47,416 nucleotides of DNA from Saprospiraceae bacterium (GCA_013001975.1 JABDKX010000118.1:1-47416); one strand, 5' to 3'. Shown: positions 24,201 to 32,868, counted from the stretch's first letter. Numbers and translations: made by a program. The notes: generated by a model from the letters alone, not told the origin.

Positions 24201-27007
24201 GGATCCTCACAATCGCTGCTGCCTGCAGTTGCTGTTGCGTAACCAGATTCACTTGGAGAAGGAATTGTTCCGTCAGGACAAGCCCAATAATTTGCTGGAC
24301 AATTGATTACAGGAGGTACGGTACAATTAGAAATACAATTTACCGTAATGTTAAAAGAAGCAACAGCAGTATTTCCGCAAACATCAATTGCTGTATAAGT
24401 AATTGTGCTGACACCTTGAGGTAAATTTGAACCATTTGCAATATTCGAACTCATTCCTGAAATGCCACAATTATCATTCGCAAATGGATTTGTCCAAGAA
24501 ACTGGTACTTCACAATTATTACCAAAACCTGTGACAGTTATATCCGATGGAATATTAGAAATAACTGGTGCTTCATCATCGATTAGCGTAATTATCTGAG
24601 TACAACTAACGGATAAAAAAGGATTATTTGGATCTGTAGCCGTCCATATTCTTTCAACTACCTTTTGACCAATACAAGGACCAACAGAAATGATTAAATC
24701 ATTATAAGTTACAATTGGTGGATTACAATCTGTGCTTCCAGGTGTACCAATTGCATATCCACTAATAGAAGGATCAGGAATTGATGCATCTGGACACCCA
24801 GTATAATCTGATGGACATGTCAATATAGGAAAAGAAATACATATAGGTATACAGTTAACAGTGACTGCAAAACTGTCGGTCGTTGTGTTGCCGCAATCAT
24901 CAGAAGCTGTAAATATTATTGTAGTTATGCCTTCATAAAATGCAGATCCGTTTGGTACACTTGAAGTCAGACTTGCCACATTACAATTATCATTAGCTGT
25001 TGGACTTGTCCAAGAAAATGGAACTGCGCAACCGTTGCCATAACCTGAAATAGTAACATCTGAAGGAACTCCAGATAGCGTCGGTGGGGTATTATCTTGA
25101 AGGCTTATATTTTGAACACATGTAGTTATTAAAGAGGCATTATCTGGATCAGTTGCTATCCACGTTCTTTCTATTTCCATCACACCAGCACATGGTCCTG
25201 AACTTATTATGCTGTCACTGTAAGTAACAATAGGACTTTGACATAATGTATCACCTGGCGAAGCAAATGCAAAACCTGAAATTGATGGATCAGGAATTGT
25301 CGTACTTGGACAAGAACTAAATGGATTTGGACAGATGAGAATAGGTGCAGTCTCACAAGTTGGCGTACATTCGACAATAACTTGGAAAGTTACACTGGTT
25401 GCATTTCCACAGCTATCAGTAGCTGTATAAGTTACATCCGTTGTTCCTTCAAAAAAGAAAGATCCATTAGCAACATCTGATTCGAATGACATGATACCAC
25501 AATTGTCAGCAGCATTTGGAATACTCCATATACCTTGTACTGAACAATTAGTACCACTACCAGATAAGGTTAAGTCCTGAGGTACATTTGCAATTGTAGG
25601 TGCTAAAGTATCAATCAAATTAATTAATTGGATACAACTGGCATTCAATGATGCATCATCTGGATCTGTAGCCGTCCACGTTCTTTGAATTGTTTTGGCA
25701 TTAGTACATGGCCCTGAAATTAATATGGAATCAGAATAAGTTAATAAAGGTTGATTACAATCAGCTGACCCTGGAATAGCAAATGCAATACCACTTACAG
25801 AAGGATCTGGAATTGTATCACTTGGGCAGCTTTGAAAATCATCTGGACATAAAATTATTGGATTGAAAACACACGACAGGTCACAAAGGACAGTAATTTG
25901 AAAAGTGCCTGTAGCTGAGTTTCCACAATCGTCTAAAGCTGTATATGTTATTACTGTCGAACCTTCTGGAAATGAAGAACCATTGGTATGATTTGCGGTA
26001 AAGCTGGCGACATTACAATTGTCTACAGCAGTAGGAGCTGTCCATGTAACGGGAACAGAGCATCCGCTTCCAAAACCAGTAACAGTAATATCTGGCGGTA
26101 TATTTGAAATGACAGGATTTTGAAGATCTGAAACATTTATTAATTGAGTACAACTAATTTGGTTATTGGGATCATCAACTTGAGTTGCGGTCCATGTTCT
26201 TTCAATTAACATCGCACCCGAACAAGGTCCAGATTGAATTATTGAGTCAGCATAAGATATAATTGGTGTTGGACATGTTGGCTCATTAGATAGACCTATT
26301 GCTGTGCCAGTATTTGCTGGGCTTATATCACCTCCAACACAAACAGATTGATCTGTAGGACAAATGATATCTATAGAACTACAGCAAACCCCCTCAACAG
26401 TTACATTGAATGAGCAAATGTCTGTTAACCCACACAAATCTTGTGCAGTATAAATGACAGTTGTTGTTCCTAAAGGAAATGATGTTCCACTAGTATCAGT
26501 TGGTATTAAATTTTGAATGCCACAATCGTCCGTTGCTGTTGGCGTGGTCCACGTAGCCACTGCTTGACAATCATTAGCTAAATTTATTGTTATATCTGCC
26601 GGACAATTTTCGATTACCGGGACTTCAACATCTTCTAAAAAAATTGTTTGCTGACACTGCGAACGAAGTTTTGCACTGGCTGATCCGGGAGGGTATTCAG
26701 CTGACCAAGTTCTATGAATAACTTTTAAACACGCAGTATCTGTAACTATGACATCTGTGTAAAAAACCAACGGAATTGGACAATTTGGATCTCCAGGTAA
26801 TGCAACAGGAAAACCTGTGTTTGCAGGATCCGTACTATCCGTTGGACATCCAAAATAGGTTGAAGGACATATAATTATGGGTGCTGTTAAACAGGCAAAA
26901 CAAAGATCGGAATTATTCTCTACGTTTGTATTGTTGGATAATAAATTACCATTTATAGTAATTATCAAACATAGCGTCACTAACACATTGGGAAAATATT
27001 TTTTCAT
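21254..27007 (-). CDS. Giant T9SS-secreted HYR / C-type lectin / GEVED adhesin
   Basis: 1917 residues, Cys-rich and exported. A signal peptide (1-25) is followed by seven units of about 175 residues (to about 1235). Each unit pairs a Cys-rich segment (I-x-CP..., ERTWTATDPD, C-x-Q) with an HYR module (W-x-x-P-x-A-x-DNC ... G-T-T-x-I-x-YTA-x-D-x-CGN). Two HYR modules then carry inserted C-type lectin-like domains (about 1280-1400 and 1490-1615), each with SAWIG, TNWYPGQPN and NDQYN motifs. A GEVED domain (about 1685-1805, IDYNLDGDFEDAGEEV ... ETEDYCL) precedes a T9SS type A sorting tail (about 1838-1917, IYPNPAVDRINIEI ... SSGIYILNI ... KKVMIQK). It is probably a cell-surface adhesin or glycan-binding protein. 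It is monocistronic: a terminator follows and 235 nt without a gene precede. Confidence 0.93.
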   Translation of the reverse strand: MKKYFPNVLVTLCLIITINGNLLSNNTNVENNSDLCFACLTAPIIICPSTYFGCPTDSTDPANTGFPVALPGDPNCPIPLVFYTDVIVTDTACLKVIHRTWSAEYPPGSASAKLRSQCQQTIFLEDVEVPVIENCPADITINLANDCQAVATWTTPTATDDCGIQNLIPTDTSGTSFPLGTTTVIYTAQDLCGLTDICSFNVTVEGVCCSSIDIICPTDQSVCVGGDISPANTGTAIGLSNEPTCPTPIISYADSIIQSGPCSGAMLIERTWTATQVDDPNNQISCTQLINVSDLQNPVISNIPPDITVTGFGSGCSVPVTWTAPTAVDNCNVASFTANHTNGSSFPEGSTVITYTALDDCGNSATGTFQITVLCDLSCVFNPIILCPDDFQSCPSDTIPDPSVSGIAFAIPGSADCNQPLLTYSDSILISGPCTNAKTIQRTWTATDPDDASLNASCIQLINLIDTLAPTIANVPQDLTLSGSGTNCSVQGIWSIPNAADNCGIMSFESDVANGSFFFEGTTDVTYTATDSCGNATSVTFQVIVECTPTCETAPILICPNPFSSCPSTTIPDPSISGFAFASPGDTLCQSPIVTYSDSIISSGPCAGVMEIERTWIATDPDNASLITTCVQNISLQDNTPPTLSGVPSDVTISGYGNGCAVPFSWTSPTANDNCNVASLTSSVPNGSAFYEGITTIIFTASDDCGNTTTDSFAVTVNCIPICISFPILTCPSDYTGCPDASIPDPSISGYAIGTPGSTDCNPPIVTYNDLIISVGPCIGQKVVERIWTATDPNNPFLSVSCTQIITLIDDEAPVISNIPSDITVTGFGNNCEVPVSWTNPFANDNCGISGMSSNIANGSNLPQGVSTITYTAIDVCGNTAVASFNITVNCISNCTVPPVINCPANYWACPDGTIPSPSESGYATATAGSSDCEDPIVTYSDIIIVSSPCGAKVVERKWTATDPDDSSLFSTCTQILSLEDIVPPTIIYCPSDVTVTSNTADCDSAVSWNSPLATDNCNAPDLTAVDQNGNPVYNGAWFNEGYHTITYTATDLCGNISSCSFNISVSCAPQCDVPPTIYCPSNKVICPGSNSSPSVLGWATAYGGPNCPNPNITYQDIITSTGPCYGEKVIHRTWTASYPSGSNLTSSCVQVIEAKDTHAPSFANCPSDITVNNNTVLVNWTPPYATDFCSTPSVTSNYTPGSYFPVGTTTVYYTAEDNCGNSSVCHFNVTVLYDNSATLTCPDDILLTCGTNGGAIANWVPPVYEGTCADCSSVNPISGFVYMGTFNGNQYYCSTAPATWHTAKAICEDNGGYLARINDAAENSFLANILTLQSAWIGLSDINNEGTFTWTNGESPGYTNWYPGQPNNYNNNQDYVEMLNNGQWNDQYNHYALEFIMEIPCTYIQQTAGPEPGSFLTGGRYTVSYAMSDACGSSATCSFEIVVEGGLNLTCPNDIVMSAPANSPGVIVDWQDPTAHTCCSSCNDSAGGPIQGFVYMGAFGGHHYYCSTQPKEWNTAQQTCINNGGHLAVINSAEENNFLANILTLQSAWIGCSDAQNEGTFEWVNGDALNYTNWYPGQPNDYNYNQDYVELLNNGQWNDQYNTYALEYIMEIPGCLNVVQTSGPSPGSVLPPGSNHVVTYLATDGCGNSAECSFNIEVESIPVNTTYCTSSSVTSFNYYIDSVVFGQLNNQSGNNGGYADFTNMCVNIDENQSYPLQLDPGYEGQPDDKVYWKVWIDYNLDGDFEDAGEEVAYGCGTTTLSGVIVTPQILWPGKSVMRVIMKPGSYPTSPCGIYQHGETEDYCLTIWGTGTSKENDDINSRSRGFNPVLLKSEMEKTKVSIYPNPAVDRINIEIDNHNGVENILILNAQGQIMYKSDKYIQRTHNIDVSHYSSGIYILNIHKADGSIITKKVMIQK
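22168..22540 (-). repeat. C-type lectin-encoding repeat, copy 2
   Basis: This stretch encodes the second C-type lectin-like domain and matches 22808-23180 at a constant offset of 640 nt. Shared features include ATTGATCATTCCATTG and the SAWIG/NWYPGQPN codons. The spacing and similarity indicate a tandem duplication of an HYR-plus-lectin unit of about 213 residues. Confidence 0.8.
22808..23180 (-). repeat. C-type lectin-encoding repeat, copy 1
   Basis: Encodes the first C-type lectin-like domain; direct-repeat partner of 22168-22540. Divergence is mostly at third codon positions, with some substitutions in the loop sequences (for example NYNNNQDYVEM against DYNYNQDYVEL). Confidence 0.8.
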
Positions 27008-27242
27008 CTTAACATAATTGACTTCTTATTCTATTTGAGTAGAATAAGTAATTACAAAATACTAGGAATTGACATTATACAACCTCAATACGTTTCGATG
27101 ACAAGAAACGCTCCTATTAAACTTTGTTAAAATGTGATTTTATTGAAATTAAAGGTATAATTAGCTGTTAATCAGCTTATTTGTGCCAATATTAGATAAT
27201 TTGTCGCGATAATTTGAAAGGAAGGATAGAGATCAATTGTAA

Positions 27243-28286
27243 TTAAAATCCGTTTAAATCTCCTGTTTTGACACCTATGAAATTCAGAGATTGCACATTT
27301 CCGGGGTCTAAACTGACCGGAATCTCATTTGGAATGAATTGATAACTGTCTACACCTGGAAACTCTGAGAACAATCTGAGGATAACCCTCTGTAACGTTA
27401 TTAAGTCCAGCGTATTAATACTACCATCACCATTTGTATCCGCAGCCAATTGTAAATTGGGATCTGTAATTGGATTAAGTCTTAAAATCTCTTTGATCAT
27501 AATGATTAAATCGGCAGCACTAATTTTAGAATAAACCTCATTCGTTTTTCTTATTCTAATGACTGGATCAATTAATCCAGGAAAATCGTCCTCGAAACTT
27601 TGAACAATCAATTGAGATCCAGTTAATGTCACAGGGTAGGATTGTGTAGCATTTGCAGATTCAATAGAAATTTCCAAATCATTGATATTATTACCAAAGG
27701 CATCTTCGATTTGTAAATCAAATGTTGTAGGCTCAATTTCTTCAGTTGGTTTTTGAGCTCCTGTGGCTGCAATGGCTGCATCTAATTGAGAAATGGTATT
27801 ACTAACACCACCTCCTCCAACGCCATAATTAACATACCGATTAGGGCTGATAACTGCAAATTCTGGAGTCCCAAAAAAACTGCCATAAGTTCCAGATGTA
27901 TAAGGCTCTAAAGCTTGCAATGCACCTCCGTCAAAACCAGCTCCTGGAAAAGTCAGATTAAAAGTTGATTTGTAACCAGCAACATCTGCGTTACTATCAC
28001 CAGATCTGATACTCAATTCAATAAACTGAACATCATTTTGACCTTCACCCCATTCTTCATATAATGTTTGCATTGATGGTGCAACTGCTCGGCAAGGAGG
28101 ACAATTGACAAAAAACATTTTAATTAATACAGTTTTTCCTTGATCTAAATAATCCTCATATAAGTTATGTTCGACACCATCTGTATCTGTGATGGTAAAA
28201 TTTGGTGCTAATTGCGCAGATAACGATACATTTGCAGAAATAAAGAAGACCAAACTAAGAAATAAACTTTTTCGCATGACGATCAT
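27243..28286 (-). CDS. Exported thioredoxin-like protein with dockerin-like C-terminal repeats
   Basis: 347 residues from the ATG at 28286; the ATG at 28277 (MRKSLFLSLVFF) also gives a good signal peptide. A TlpA/thioredoxin-like domain covers about 25-175 with an active-site CPPC in FFVNCPPCRAVAP (about residues 59-71). A beta-rich linker (about 185-245) is followed by two EF-hand/dockerin-like segments: ISAADLIIMIKEILRLNPI and ADTNGDGSINTLDLITLQRV. Dockerin-like ends of this form occur on many secreted Saprospiraceae proteins. No T9SS tail is visible. A redox role in the periplasm or outside the cell is inferred. It is divergent from lipB with only 29 nt between the starts. Confidence 0.8.
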   Translation of the reverse strand: MIVMRKSLFLSLVFFISANVSLSAQLAPNFTITDTDGVEHNLYEDYLDQGKTVLIKMFFVNCPPCRAVAPSMQTLYEEWGEGQNDVQFIELSIRSGDSNADVAGYKSTFNLTFPGAGFDGGALQALEPYTSGTYGSFFGTPEFAVISPNRYVNYGVGGGGVSNTISQLDAAIAATGAQKPTEEIEPTTFDLQIEDAFGNNINDLEISIESANATQSYPVTLTGSQLIVQSFEDDFPGLIDPVIRIRKTNEVYSKISAADLIIMIKEILRLNPITDPNLQLAADTNGDGSINTLDLITLQRVILRLFSEFPGVDSYQFIPNEIPVSLDPGNVQSLNFIGVKTGDLNGF

Positions 28287-28315
28287 TTAATTTAAGTGAT
28301 AATGCTTTACAACCT

Positions 28316-29023
28316 ATGAATGTTCAATTCCATAAAATTATAAATCCGACTTACCAAGAAGCTTGGGATTTTCAATCATTGCTTCATAATGATGTGAAAG
28401 CACTAAAAAAAGCGTTTCTCAAAGAGAATGACTATAGCAAAAATACACCTAATTTCTTAAATCATTTGGTCTTCTGCGAGCATTCTCATGTGTTAACTCT
28501 CGGGAAATCTGCATCTATCAGTAATCTGATAGCCGATAAGGAGCAATTAAAATCAGAGGATATCGAGCTTTATAACATTAATCGTGGAGGAGACATTACT
28601 TACCATGGTCCTGGTCAATTAACAGGCTACCTCATATTTGATCTTGAATTATTGTACAGAGATGTTCATAAGTATGTTAGAAATATCGAAGAGTGTATTA
28701 TTCAGTTTCTAGCTCTATATAATATAAATGGGATACGATTAAAAAAGTATACCGGAGTGTGGATAAAAGATGAGAACGATTACAGAAAAATTTGTGCAAT
28801 TGGCGTGCATTTAAGCAAATGGGTAAGTATGCATGGCTTTGGGTTAAACATCAATACAGAATTGAAATATTTTAATAATATCATTCCTTGTGGAATAGAG
28901 GACAAAAATAAATCTGTAACATCACTGTCAAAAGAAATAGGACGTCCAATCGATATGAATACAGTGTACGATCAAATGAAAGAGATAATCTCTGAAGTAT
29001 TTGGATTTCAATATATAAATTAA
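28316..29023 (+). CDS. lipB: Octanoyl-[acyl-carrier-protein]:protein N-octanoyltransferase
   Basis: 235 residues. It transfers octanoate from ACP to lipoyl domains, the first step of de novo lipoylation. Signatures are the N-terminal YQEAWDFQ, the substrate loop RGGDITYHGPGQLTGY (about residues 84-99), the catalytic Lys region KICAIGVHLSKWVSMHGFGL and the catalytic Cys in IIPCGI. Slightly longer than Escherichia coli LipB. The acyl-CoA thioesterase gene follows after 4 nt, so the two are likely co-transcribed; the promoter must lie in the 29-nt gap or within the divergent gene. Confidence 0.95.
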   Translation: MNVQFHKIINPTYQEAWDFQSLLHNDVKALKKAFLKENDYSKNTPNFLNHLVFCEHSHVLTLGKSASISNLIADKEQLKSEDIELYNINRGGDITYHGPGQLTGYLIFDLELLYRDVHKYVRNIEECIIQFLALYNINGIRLKKYTGVWIKDENDYRKICAIGVHLSKWVSMHGFGLNINTELKYFNNIIPCGIEDKNKSVTSLSKEIGRPIDMNTVYDQMKEIISEVFGFQYIN

Positions 29024-29027
29024 ATTA

Positions 29028-29552
29028 ATGAGAGAAAAGAAAGTGGAAGAGAGTAAAACCATAATGACAGAAATGATAATGCCTAATGATACCAATCCTT
29101 TAGGCAATTTAATGGGAGGGAATCTTATGAGGTGGATGGATTTCGCAGGCGGAATATGCGCAGGCAAACATTGTGAAGCTTATGTGGTTACTGCGTCTGT
29201 CGATCATGTTTCATTTCAACAACCAATAAAACTAGGAAATGTTATAAGTTTAAATGCTAAAATAACCAGAGCTTTTAATACTTCTGTTGAAGTTTACATA
29301 GAAGTTTATGTATCAGACATTACTGGAGCTAACACGGTAAAATCTAATCATGCTTACATGACTTTTGTTGCACTTGATGCAAATACAATGAAGCCCAGAA
29401 AGGTACCTTCTATTTTACCAATAACACCAGAAGAACATAAGCTATTTGAAAGTGCCGTTCGTCGTAGAGAATTACGGTTACTTTTAAGTGGAAGAATCAA
29501 ACCAAGTGACGCCAAAGGATTGATTGCTTTTTTCGATGATGCTGATAATTAA
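29028..29552 (+). CDS. Acyl-CoA thioesterase, hotdog fold (YciA/BFIT-type)
   Basis: 174 residues. The hotdog core begins after about 12 residues: MPNDTNPLGNLMGGNLMRWMD (broken here into the catalytic Asn/Asp loop, about 18-38), followed by the long helix, then VDHVSFQQPIKLGNVI and the strand VYVSDI. The second half ends in a helical tail (EEHKLFESAVRRRELR) typical of acyl-CoA hydrolases. It hydrolyses acyl-CoA thioesters in the cytosol; chain-length preference is not readable. It is 4 nt after lipB, and its stop overlaps the convergent SDR stop by 3 nt. Confidence 0.88.
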   Translation: MREKKVEESKTIMTEMIMPNDTNPLGNLMGGNLMRWMDFAGGICAGKHCEAYVVTASVDHVSFQQPIKLGNVISLNAKITRAFNTSVEVYIEVYVSDITGANTVKSNHAYMTFVALDANTMKPRKVPSILPITPEEHKLFESAVRRRELRLLLSGRIKPSDAKGLIAFFDDADN

Positions 29553-30313
29553 CGCCCTGACCTGTTTATAAAATTACTACTGGCCTGTTGTGTTCCCATC
29601 ACTAAGATATCCTGAATATTCACGTGTTTGGGTTGACTTGCAATGAAGTAAACTATTTTAGCAATATCTTTGGAGTTCACTGGTTTGAAATCTTGATATA
29701 TTTTAGATTTATCTTCATCACCATTGAATCGAACTAAGGAAAATTCTGTTTGTTCAACATGCCCTGGCGCAACTTGACTTACTTTTAAACCATACTTATG
29801 TAAGTCTATTCTCATAGCCTTTGTTAGCGCATCAACAGCAAACTTTGTTGCACAATAAACATTGCCTTTTGGATAAACTTCTTTGCCAGCTACAGATGCT
29901 ATATTGATAATATGACCCTTTTTCTTTTTCACCATTGATGGTGCAATCATTCTGGTCATATACAAAAGACCTTTTAAGTTTGTATCAATCATGATATCCC
30001 AATCTTCAATAACACCTTCATGTATTTCGTGGAATCCTTTAGCCAGACCTGCATTATTTAAAAGGATATCAATATTTTTCCATTTCCCTTTAATTTTTTG
30101 AGTTGCTTTCTTGACTTCTTTTAATATTCTGATATCAAAACAAAGCGGTAAAGTTTTTACAGCATATTTTTTAGCTAATTTATAGCTTAGATCATTGAGC
30201 TTTTTTTGCCTTCTTCCCGTAATTATTAAATCATATCCTTTCTTTGCAAATACTTCTGCACTGGCTTTACCAATACCCGAAGTAGCTCCTGTAATAAGTA
30301 TAATTTTTGACAT
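29549..30313 (-). CDS. Short-chain dehydrogenase/reductase (YdfG-like)
   Basis: 254 residues of the classical SDR type: cofactor motif ITGATSGIGKASAEVF, GRRQKKL after strand 2 (Arg suggesting NADP preference), LLNNAGLA, catalytic Ser in INIASVAGK, and YCATK with the catalytic Tyr and Lys. The substrate is unknown; the YdfG/serine 3-dehydrogenase-like subgroup is the best guess. It lies 4 nt after the TlpA-like lipoprotein gene and is probably co-transcribed with it. The stop overlaps that of the convergent thioesterase gene. Confidence 0.9.
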   Translation of the reverse strand: MSKIILITGATSGIGKASAEVFAKKGYDLIITGRRQKKLNDLSYKLAKKYAVKTLPLCFDIRILKEVKKATQKIKGKWKNIDILLNNAGLAKGFHEIHEGVIEDWDIMIDTNLKGLLYMTRMIAPSMVKKKKGHIINIASVAGKEVYPKGNVYCATKFAVDALTKAMRIDLHKYGLKVSQVAPGHVEQTEFSLVRFNGDEDKSKIYQDFKPVNSKDIAKIVYFIASQPKHVNIQDILVMGTQQASSNFINRSGR

Positions 30314-30317
30314 CGAT

Positions 30318-31607
30318 CTATATATTTAGTCCAGCTAGTTTACTATAGTAATCTTTTTTAAATGCTTGGTATTCAGAAGTAGCAGGTCCATTGAATCCAG
30401 TATGAATATCTATGATTTTATTATTATCATCCACAAGCAATAGGGTAGGATAAGAATAAATTTTATCTAAAAATTCAAATGTCTCTCCTGTTTCTTTTTT
30501 ATTTGCATATCCACCTAATAAAATGGGCCAATCAAAATTCATTTGAGACTTATATTTTTTTAATATAGCCATTGCTTTTTCAGTATCTCTATATTTTTCA
30601 AATGCGATACTGATAATCTCAATATTCGGGTGCTTGGCTTGCACTTCTTTTAAGAAATTTATTTCATCTCTACAATTTGGACACCAAGTGCCCATGATAT
30701 TAATAAGCTTGTATTTACTTTTGTATTTAGGATCATTTATATCAGTCTGACTTCCTTCTGAATTAGGAAATGCAAACGCTATTGGCTTTTCATCTACTGC
30801 CTTCGTCATATCAGATGGATTCGTTAAAGTAAATTCATCGTCCCTAACAGCCATCCAGTTTGACTTGTAATGTTTTCCACTTCTAAACTCTCCATAAATG
30901 GTATCGTTGGACACATTTCCTGAAAATAAAAATGCATGTGCGCCATCAAATACAGACAGCTTCATTTTATTGCCATACGCATTGCCTGATAAATATCTGT
31001 AATCACCAGTCTCAGTTAAAAAAGTGCCATTTAAAATCTTACCTTCTTGCTTAAATTCAGCTATGGCAGGGTAAGCATCTTTGTTATCATGTTCGAAAGT
31101 CACTTTCCATTTGCCATCAAAGTTGTACGTTGATTTGGTTTGTGGTAAATCAAATCTGTGTTTTTGACCATAATATGCTATAAATTTAATCCTGTAATCT
31201 TCACCTCTGTAAGGTACCTTCCAATAACCTTCGATAATATTGTCTTCATAGAATCCATCTAAAGTACTGTCAAATGTTTTTAAGTTTAATTGTAATGTAT
31301 CTTTTGCAGTCCTAGGATCTCTACCATAATTGACTTCTTCAACTTTAATTCTCTCTTCTCCATTTATAATATAAACTTCCATTTCCCTATTGTCATCATA
31401 AACGACATCAAGATTAAATGGCAGTTTGAAATAATCTGGCATGCCTTCAACTTCGGCAACTTCAGAAGTTGAATTAATTTGATCAGGGTCTGTTAATTTT
31501 AAAACGACTCGCCAAGGGCCAGGAGGGAGCTTTTCAAAATTATTTGGCGGTTCTAAACAAGAGAGTAAAATGCAGACAGTTAAGAAAAAGAACAAATGTT
31601 TAATCAT
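30318..31607 (-). CDS. TlpA-like thioredoxin-fold lipoprotein
   Basis: 429 residues. Lipoprotein signal peptide with lipobox LLSC at residues 14-17 (MIKHLFFFLTVCILLSCLEP). A beta-rich N-terminal region (about 25-265) with fatty-acid-binding-like strands is unassigned. The thioredoxin domain covers about 275-425 with an active-site CPNC in IMGTWCPNCRDEINFL and the cis-Pro region YSYPTLLLVD. Probably a periplasm-facing or surface thiol-disulfide protein; the large N-terminal domain might bind a ligand. It shares an operon with the SDR 4 nt downstream and lies 44 nt after the porP gene on the same strand. Confidence 0.85.
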   Translation of the reverse strand: MIKHLFFFLTVCILLSCLEPPNNFEKLPPGPWRVVLKLTDPDQINSTSEVAEVEGMPDYFKLPFNLDVVYDDNREMEVYIINGEERIKVEEVNYGRDPRTAKDTLQLNLKTFDSTLDGFYEDNIIEGYWKVPYRGEDYRIKFIAYYGQKHRFDLPQTKSTYNFDGKWKVTFEHDNKDAYPAIAEFKQEGKILNGTFLTETGDYRYLSGNAYGNKMKLSVFDGAHAFLFSGNVSNDTIYGEFRSGKHYKSNWMAVRDDEFTLTNPSDMTKAVDEKPIAFAFPNSEGSQTDINDPKYKSKYKLINIMGTWCPNCRDEINFLKEVQAKHPNIEIISIAFEKYRDTEKAMAILKKYKSQMNFDWPILLGGYANKKETGETFEFLDKIYSYPTLLLVDDNNKIIDIHTGFNGPATSEYQAFKKDYYSKLAGLNI

Positions 31608-31651
31608 AAGTTTGGTATTATGCCTTTAATAAAAAGCTAACTCAATTTAGG

Positions 31652-32704
31652 CTAAAATGTTGGGCAAAATGTCGTTTCATTTTCATGTTCACCAGAAAAT
31701 CGAATTGAAAATTCAAAAGTATTCAAACCAAATGGATCGCTGAATGTATCGGTTAATGGAATATCATATGAGAATCCGAAAATGAATGCACCTTGAATGA
31801 CACCCAATAATGGTGTGATACTTTCCAAATGAAAACTTTCCAAATCTTGTTTCCCTGAAGTCCAAAGTCCAAATACCAATCCAGTGTTGGAGTCTTTGAA
31901 ATTATGTTGAACATTTGATCCAATGCTCAATTGGTTATTTTCTCCTTGCTTTTGATAAATGATTCTAGGCTGAATTTCAGTAGTAATATTTAGTTTTCGA
32001 TCCATACTCATATGAAAAACATATTTTGATTCCAATGTCTCCGATAAGTCTAAATTCGGATTAGGATTTTCAAGACGAGCAAATAATGAGACATTTGGAT
32101 TGGTCAAGTGATGTGCTGCAAAACCAACATAATATTTAGCGGTCTTATTGACATTTATAAAATAATTTAATCCAAGAGAAACATCAAAAAATCCAATGTT
32201 ATTAGGAGGTAATGTTTCTTGTGTGGGATTGTCGAATGCATTGATTTGATTAAACTGATCTTGAAAAGTTATATTGTCATAATTAATGTTCTTTTGAATG
32301 ACACCAACTTTTATACCTCCTCCAATAAAACTGGGATTGCGCTCAGTTAGTTTTTTATGATAAGCAAAATAACCTGAAATTTTATTCGTGTTAGCTTGAA
32401 ACTCTGCAACGCGATCACTTGTAAAAAACAAGCCTATTCCAACATGATCCTTTCTTGCAGAATTAAAATCAAGATTAAAGCGTGTGTCTCCTCCAGCTGC
32501 AAAAGTCTTGTAGGGCGTTTCAAGATTATTGTTCCATTGGTCGCGATGAATCACCGTCATTCTGTAAGTACCATCATACGCTCCAGCTAAAGCAGGATTC
32601 ATATGGATTGGTATGGCAAAGAACTGTGAAAATCGCTCATCCTGCGCATTTAAGACATTGAATAAACCAACAAAAACCAGAATTAATATCAAATTAAATT
32701 TCAT
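31652..32704 (-). CDS. PorP/SprF family type IX secretion membrane protein
   Basis: 350 residues from the ATG at 32704; a GTG two codons earlier is less likely. Signal peptide (1-20, ending VLNA/QD), then the PorP/SprF signature QDERFSQFFAIPIHMNPALA with the following HRDQWNN and a 14-strand-type barrel pattern (GIGLFFTSDRVAEF, FFDVSLGLNYFIN, FIFGFSYDIPLTD). PorP/SprF proteins work with the T9SS on the outer membrane, helping surface attachment or secretion of specific substrates such as gliding adhesins. No PorK/L/M/N genes are adjacent; it is an orphan copy, as is common in Bacteroidota. Its substrate could be any nearby T9SS cargo, but that is not shown. Confidence 0.9.
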   Translation of the reverse strand: MKFNLILILVFVGLFNVLNAQDERFSQFFAIPIHMNPALAGAYDGTYRMTVIHRDQWNNNLETPYKTFAAGGDTRFNLDFNSARKDHVGIGLFFTSDRVAEFQANTNKISGYFAYHKKLTERNPSFIGGGIKVGVIQKNINYDNITFQDQFNQINAFDNPTQETLPPNNIGFFDVSLGLNYFINVNKTAKYYVGFAAHHLTNPNVSLFARLENPNPNLDLSETLESKYVFHMSMDRKLNITTEIQPRIIYQKQGENNQLSIGSNVQHNFKDSNTGLVFGLWTSGKQDLESFHLESITPLLGVIQGAFIFGFSYDIPLTDTFSDPFGLNTFEFSIRFSGEHENETTFCPTF

Positions 32705-32709
32705 AAGCA

Positions 32710-32717
32710 CAAATCTA
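32710..32717 (-). promoter_or_regulatory. Minus-7 element (TAGATTTG) for porP
   Basis: Exact TAnnTTTG match on the minus strand, ending 5 nt before the ATG at 32704. If used, the transcript would be leaderless or nearly so. Confidence 0.35.
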
Positions 32718-32820
32718 CAATATTGAATGAGAATTCACCTTTTGTTTTGTCGATATTACAACGCAAAAGTGTAGGTAAATATGCGTATCAGACGATCATT
32801 TTTACTGTATTTAGGTGGTT

Positions 32821-32851
32821 TTGGTATTTAATGCTACACATTGTAACTTTG
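32821..32851 (+). promoter_or_regulatory. Promoter of the NlpC/P60-like gene
   Basis: TTG at 32821-32823 and TAACTTTG at 32844-32851 with a 20-nt spacer, a full match to the Bacteroidota sigma-A consensus. It supports the TTG start at 32869, 18 nt downstream of the box. Confidence 0.65.
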
Positions 32852-32868
32852 CAAGCTAAATTAAATCT

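Noticed and set aside
21254-27007. Regular repeats considered as a CRISPR array
   Set aside because: Repeat period is about 520 nt, in frame and protein-coding, with no short identical repeats separated by spacers.
27091-27110. CGTTTC-N8-GAAACG and AGCTG-TTAAT-CAGCT (27163-27177) as terminators of the thioredoxin-dockerin gene
   Set aside because: Short stems without a following U-tract on either strand; left as unassigned small dyads in an otherwise empty 235-nt gap.
29621-29626. CACGTG cores (also at 40553-40558) considered as parS sites
   Set aside because: Flanking bases do not complete the TGTTTCACGTGAAACA palindrome; only the six-base core matches.
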